This document shows, in pieces, positions 61,286-64,000 of a DNA stretch of 64,000 nt (the stretch's first letter is position 1; every line of letters starts with the position of its first letter). Under the pieces are notes generated by a model. That model saw nothing but the letters and a program-made list of their open reading frames with translations, searched no databases and was not told the origin of the DNA. Made by a program: the position numbers and the translations under genes. This DNA comes from Streptomyces sp. AM 4-1-1 (GTDB taxonomy: Bacteria > Actinomycetota > Actinomycetes > Streptomycetales > Streptomycetaceae), in NCBI RefSeq assembly GCF_029167625.1, contig NZ_CP119145.1:806001-870000 (forward strand), in the 5' to 3' direction.

Positions 61286-63271
61286 TCAGACCTGGACGCG
61301 GTCCTCGACGGCCTTCGCGATCTTGGCGATGGCGTCCGCGACCGGGATGCCGTTCTCCTGCGATCCGTCGCGGTAGCGGAAGGAGACGGCGCCGTTGGCC
61401 ATGTCCTCGTCGCCCGCGATGATCATGAACGGGACCTTGGCCTTCTGCTGGTTCCGGATCTTCTTCTGCATCCGGTCCGAGGAGGCGTCCACCTCGACCC
61501 GCAGCCCCTGCTTCCGCGCGGTCGCGGCGAACTCCTGGAGGTACGGGATGTGCGCGTCACCGATCGGGATGCCGACCGCCTGGACCGGTGCCAGCCACAC
61601 CGGGAAGGCGCCCGCGTAGTGCTCCAGGAGCACCGCGAAGAACCGCTCGATGGAACCGAACAGCGCGCGGTGGATCATCACGGGGCGCTGCTTGGCGCCG
61701 TCGGGCCCGGTGTACTCCAGGTCGAAGCGCTCCGGGAGGTTGAAGTCGAGCTGCACGGTCGACATCTGCCAGGTGCGGCCGATGGCGTCCTTGCACTGCA
61801 CGGAGATCTTCGGCCCGTAGAAGGCGGCGCCGCCCGGGTCGGGGACCAGCGGCAGGCCCTGCTTCTCGGCGACCTGGCGCAGGGTCTCGGTGGCCTCCTC
61901 CCAGACTTCGTCGGAGCCGACGAACTTCTCCGGGTCCTTGGTCGAGAGCTCCAGGTAGAAGTCGGTCAGTCCGTAGTCCCGCAGCAGGTTCAGGACGAAG
62001 GTGAGCGTCCTGTCCAGCTCGTCCGCCATCTGCTCCTTGGTGCAGTAGATGTGCGCGTCGTCCTGCGTGAAGCCGCGCGAGCGGGTCAGACCGTGCACGA
62101 CGCCGGACTTCTCGTACCGGTACACCGTGCCGAACTCGAAGAGCCGCAGCGGCAGTTCACGGTACGAGCGGCCGCGCGCGTCGAAGATCAGGTTGTGCAT
62201 CGGGCAGTTCATCGGCTTGAGGTAGTAGTCCACCCCGTCGTCGAGCTGCATGGGCGGGTACATGCCGTCGGCGTACCAGTCCAGGTGGCCGGACTTCTCG
62301 AAGAGCTTGCCCTTGGTCGCGTGCGGGCTGTAGACGAACTCGTAGCCCTCCTCCTCGTGGCGTCGGCGCGAGTAGTCCTCCATGGCCCGGCGGACGGTGC
62401 CGCCCTTGGGGTGGAAGACGGCGAGGCCGGGGCCGATCTCGTCCGGGAAGGAGAACAGGTCCAGTTCGCTGCCGAGCTTGCGGTGGTCGCGCTTGGCGGC
62501 CTCCTCCAGGAACTCCAGGTGCGCCTTGAGCTCGTCCTTGGTGGGCCACGCGGTGCCGTAGATGCGCTGGAGCATCGGGTTCTTCTCGCTGCCGCGCCAG
62601 TACGCGGCGGCGTTGCGCATCAGCTTGAACGCCGGGATCAGCCGGGTGGTGGGCAGGTGCGGACCCCGGCAGAGGTCCTTCCAGCACAGGTCACCGGTCT
62701 TCGGGTCGAGGTTGTCGTAGATGGTCAGCTCGCCGCCGCCGACCTCGACGTCCGCGCCGTCACCGGCGCTCTCGACGGAGCCGGAGCCCTTGATGCCGAT
62801 GAGTTCCAGCTTGTACGGCTCGTCGGCCAGCTCCGCGCGGGCGTCCTCGTCCGAGACGACGCGGCGGGCGAACCGCTGTCCGCGCTTCTGGATCTCCTGC
62901 ATCTTCTTCTCGACGGCCTTGAGGTCCTCCGGGGTGAACGGCCTCTCGACGTCGAAGTCGTAGTAGAAGCCGTCCTTGACCGGCGGACCGATACCGAGCT
63001 TGGCCTCGGGGAACAGCTCCTGCACGGCCTGCGCCATCACGTGCGCGGTGGAGTGGCGCAGGATGTTCAGGCCGTCCTCGGAGGAGATCTCCACGGGCTC
63101 GACGGTCTCGCCGTCCTGGAGCTCGTACGCGAGGTCCTTCAGCTCACCCGCCACCCGGGCCGCGACGACGGTGCGCTGTCCGGGGAAGAGATCGGCCGCC
63201 GTAGTGCCCGTCGTCACCACGCGCTCTTCCCGCTCGGAATCGCGTTGTACGGTCACACGGACGTCTGACAC
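61286..63271 (-). CDS. thrS: Threonyl-tRNA synthetase
   Basis: ThrS charges tRNA-Thr and edits serine. The 661-residue product has an N-terminal TGS domain ([19 protein letters not shown]), the editing domain with [16 protein letters not shown] and [14 protein letters not shown], and a class II core with [14 protein letters not shown] (zinc-ligand Cys), [20 protein letters not shown] and [21 protein letters not shown] at 63271 has AGGAG 6 nt upstream. No T-box or other known leader could be recognised. Confidence 0.97.
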   Translation of the reverse strand: MSDVRVTVQRDSEREERVVTTGTTAADLFPGQRTVVAARVAGELKDLAYELQDGETVEPVEISSEDGLNILRHSTAHVMAQAVQELFPEAKLGIGPPVKDGFYYDFDVERPFTPEDLKAVEKKMQEIQKRGQRFARRVVSDEDARAELADEPYKLELIGIKGSGSVESAGDGADVEVGGGELTIYDNLDPKTGDLCWKDLCRGPHLPTTRLIPAFKLMRNAAAYWRGSEKNPMLQRIYGTAWPTKDELKAHLEFLEEAAKRDHRKLGSELDLFSFPDEIGPGLAVFHPKGGTVRRAMEDYSRRRHEEEGYEFVYSPHATKGKLFEKSGHLDWYADGMYPPMQLDDGVDYYLKPMNCPMHNLIFDARGRSYRELPLRLFEFGTVYRYEKSGVVHGLTRSRGFTQDDAHIYCTKEQMADELDRTLTFVLNLLRDYGLTDFYLELSTKDPEKFVGSDEVWEEATETLRQVAEKQGLPLVPDPGGAAFYGPKISVQCKDAIGRTWQMSTVQLDFNLPERFDLEYTGPDGAKQRPVMIHRALFGSIERFFAVLLEHYAGAFPVWLAPVQAVGIPIGDAHIPYLQEFAATARKQGLRVEVDASSDRMQKKIRNQQKAKVPFMIIAGDEDMANGAVSFRYRDGSQENGIPVADAIAKIAKAVEDRVQV

Positions 63272-63574
63272 CGGTCTCTCCTGACTGAGGGGGCGCACCG
63301 CGTTCCTGTCGCAGATGCCGTACGAATCGTACCGAGCCCCGGGCCCCCCGCGCGAAAGGGATACGCCGGGGCGGCCCGCCGCCCGTGTCCCGTGCGCCCG
63401 CCGGACCGGCCGTCGGGCCCCGGCCCGGTCCCCCGGCGGGTGGCGGGCCGTCCGTGCGACCGGGAGGCCCGCGTGCGCGGGGCGTGCGCGGCGTACCGGG
63501 GAGAAGGGGCGGGTATCACCGAACCGGGGCAGGCGAATCGCGCCATCTGCCAAGCAGATGCGAGGAGTTCGGAG
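63272..63574. other. Divergent region between thrS and the DnaQ-like gene
   Basis: These 303 bases contain the control regions of both genes and no gene. A 7-bp inverted repeat lies near the right end. The middle is very GC-rich. Confidence 0.5.
63544..63560. promoter_or_regulatory. Short inverted repeat before the DnaQ-like gene
   Basis: CATCTGC-CAA-GCAGATG is a perfect 7-bp repeat with 3-nt spacer, ending just before the AGGAG ribosome binding site. It may be an operator or leader hairpin. Confidence 0.4.
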
Positions 63575-64000
63575 ATGATGCGCTGGTACGAGGGGCCACT
63601 GGCCGCCTTCGGGATCAGAACCACGGGTGCGGACGCAGAGGAGGACCGGATCGTCTCGGCCGCCCTGGTCGTCCAGGAGACGGCGGGCGGGCTGACCCGG
63701 GTGAGCCGGTGGCTGGTGAGTCCGGGGGTGCCGGTCCCCCCGGAGGCCACCGGGATGCCCGGTCTGACCGACGAGCATCTGCACCGCAACGGCCGGTGGC
63801 CGGCGCCGGTGATGGGAGAGATCGGACGGTCCCTGGCCGATCAGTGCGCGACCGGGCGTCCGCTCGCCGTGATGGACGCGCCGTTCGGTCTGACCCTGCT
63901 GGACCGGGAGCTGAAGCGGCACCGGGCGACGTCACTGCGCGGCTGTCTGGCGGGGGCGCCGCTGTGCGTGCTCGATCCCCGGGTCCTCGACGGACAGCTG
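63575..64000 (+). CDS. DnaQ-like 3'-5' exonuclease-fold protein with substituted catalytic residues, partial
   Basis: The visible 142 residues align with the N-terminal part of DEDD exonucleases (DNA polymerase III epsilon-like): [12 protein letters not shown], then the ExoI region, [15 protein letters not shown], and [18 protein letters not shown]. The ExoI motif, normally FDxETTG, reads F-G13-I-R15-TTG, and the ExoII aspartate of NAPFD is G105 in DAPFG. Three metal-binding acidic residues are thus missing, so exonuclease activity is unlikely unless the sequence is in error. The fold-defining residues around them are intact, which argues for a maintained non-catalytic protein or a recent loss. 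The C-terminus, with ExoIII, is outside the window. AGGAG lies 7 nt before the ATG. Confidence 0.8.
   Translation, partial: MMRWYEGPLAAFGIRTTGADAEEDRIVSAALVVQETAGGLTRVSRWLVSPGVPVPPEATGMPGLTDEHLHRNGRWPAPVMGEIGRSLADQCATGRPLAVMDAPFGLTLLDRELKRHRATSLRGCLAGAPLCVLDPRVLDGQL

Noticed and set aside
63272..63574. T-box leader upstream of thrS
   Set aside because: No T-box sequence and no paired terminator/antiterminator were seen.

Overview
The window is a gene-dense, very GC-rich stretch of Streptomyces core chromosome. The assignment rests on a BldD orthologue with its c-di-GMP motif and an upstream operator, an sIHF/mIHF gene, GTG and TTG starts, purine-rich ribosome binding sites, and a gene order recalled from Streptomyces and, in blocks, from Mycobacterium. 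Most genes lie on the minus strand and are tightly packed, often joined by 4-nt ATGA or GTGA stop/start overlaps.

Layout. 1-5.6 kb: priA (cut by the window edge), metK, coaBC, rpoZ, gmk and mihF. 5.8-16.1 kb: the pyrimidine operon, transcribed pyrR-pyrB-pyrC-(membrane protein)-carA-carB-pyrD-pyrF, with a ~164-bp inverted-repeat element between carB and pyrD. 16.3 kb: divergent bldD with two tandem BldD boxes. 17.3-20.4 kb: nusB, efp, an M24 peptidase homologue with altered metal ligands, and a proline-rich P-loop protein. 20.5-24.8 kb: shikimate genes aroE-aroC-aroK/aroB-aroQ, with aroK and aroB in one continuous reading frame. 24.8-31.7 kb: mltG, ruvX, alaS, two small membrane-associated proteins, a decayed NB-ARC regulator fragment and rpsD. 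31.7-39.4 kb: a DUF2470 protein behind an iron box, rarA, a VKOR protein, hisS with a metallo-hydrolase, a cyclophilin and a DUF349 protein. 39.4-41.7 kb: an accessory-looking patch with a short SDR remnant, a DUF3533 permease and a divergent MarR regulator. 41.7-54.3 kb: relA/spoT, a small secreted protein, apt, secF-secD-yajC, ruvB-ruvA-ruvC, yebC and pdxT-pdxS. 54.3-64 kb: a repeat-rich non-coding stretch, a LemA-like protein, the phosphatidylinositol mannoside genes (pgsA, acyltransferase, pimA), an unrecognised membrane protein on the opposite strand, a HIT hydrolase, thrS, and the start of a DnaQ-fold protein whose visible catalytic residues are substituted.

Functionally the window holds nucleotide synthesis (pyr, gmk, apt), aromatic precursor synthesis, cofactors (SAM, CoA, PLP), translation (alaS, hisS, thrS, efp, rpsD), protein export (YajC-SecDF), recombination (RuvABC, RarA, RuvX, PriA), cell envelope (MltG, PIMs) and global regulation (BldD, RelA, omega, sIHF). 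I did not find an obvious new multi-gene system. The most unusual items are the AroK-AroB fused frame, the two proteins with degenerate active sites (M24 homologue and DnaQ-like protein), the miniature inverted-repeat element inside the pyr operon, the decayed gene fragments, and the small secreted protein with an AT-rich leader hairpin. All family assignments come from reading the sequence; no database search was run.
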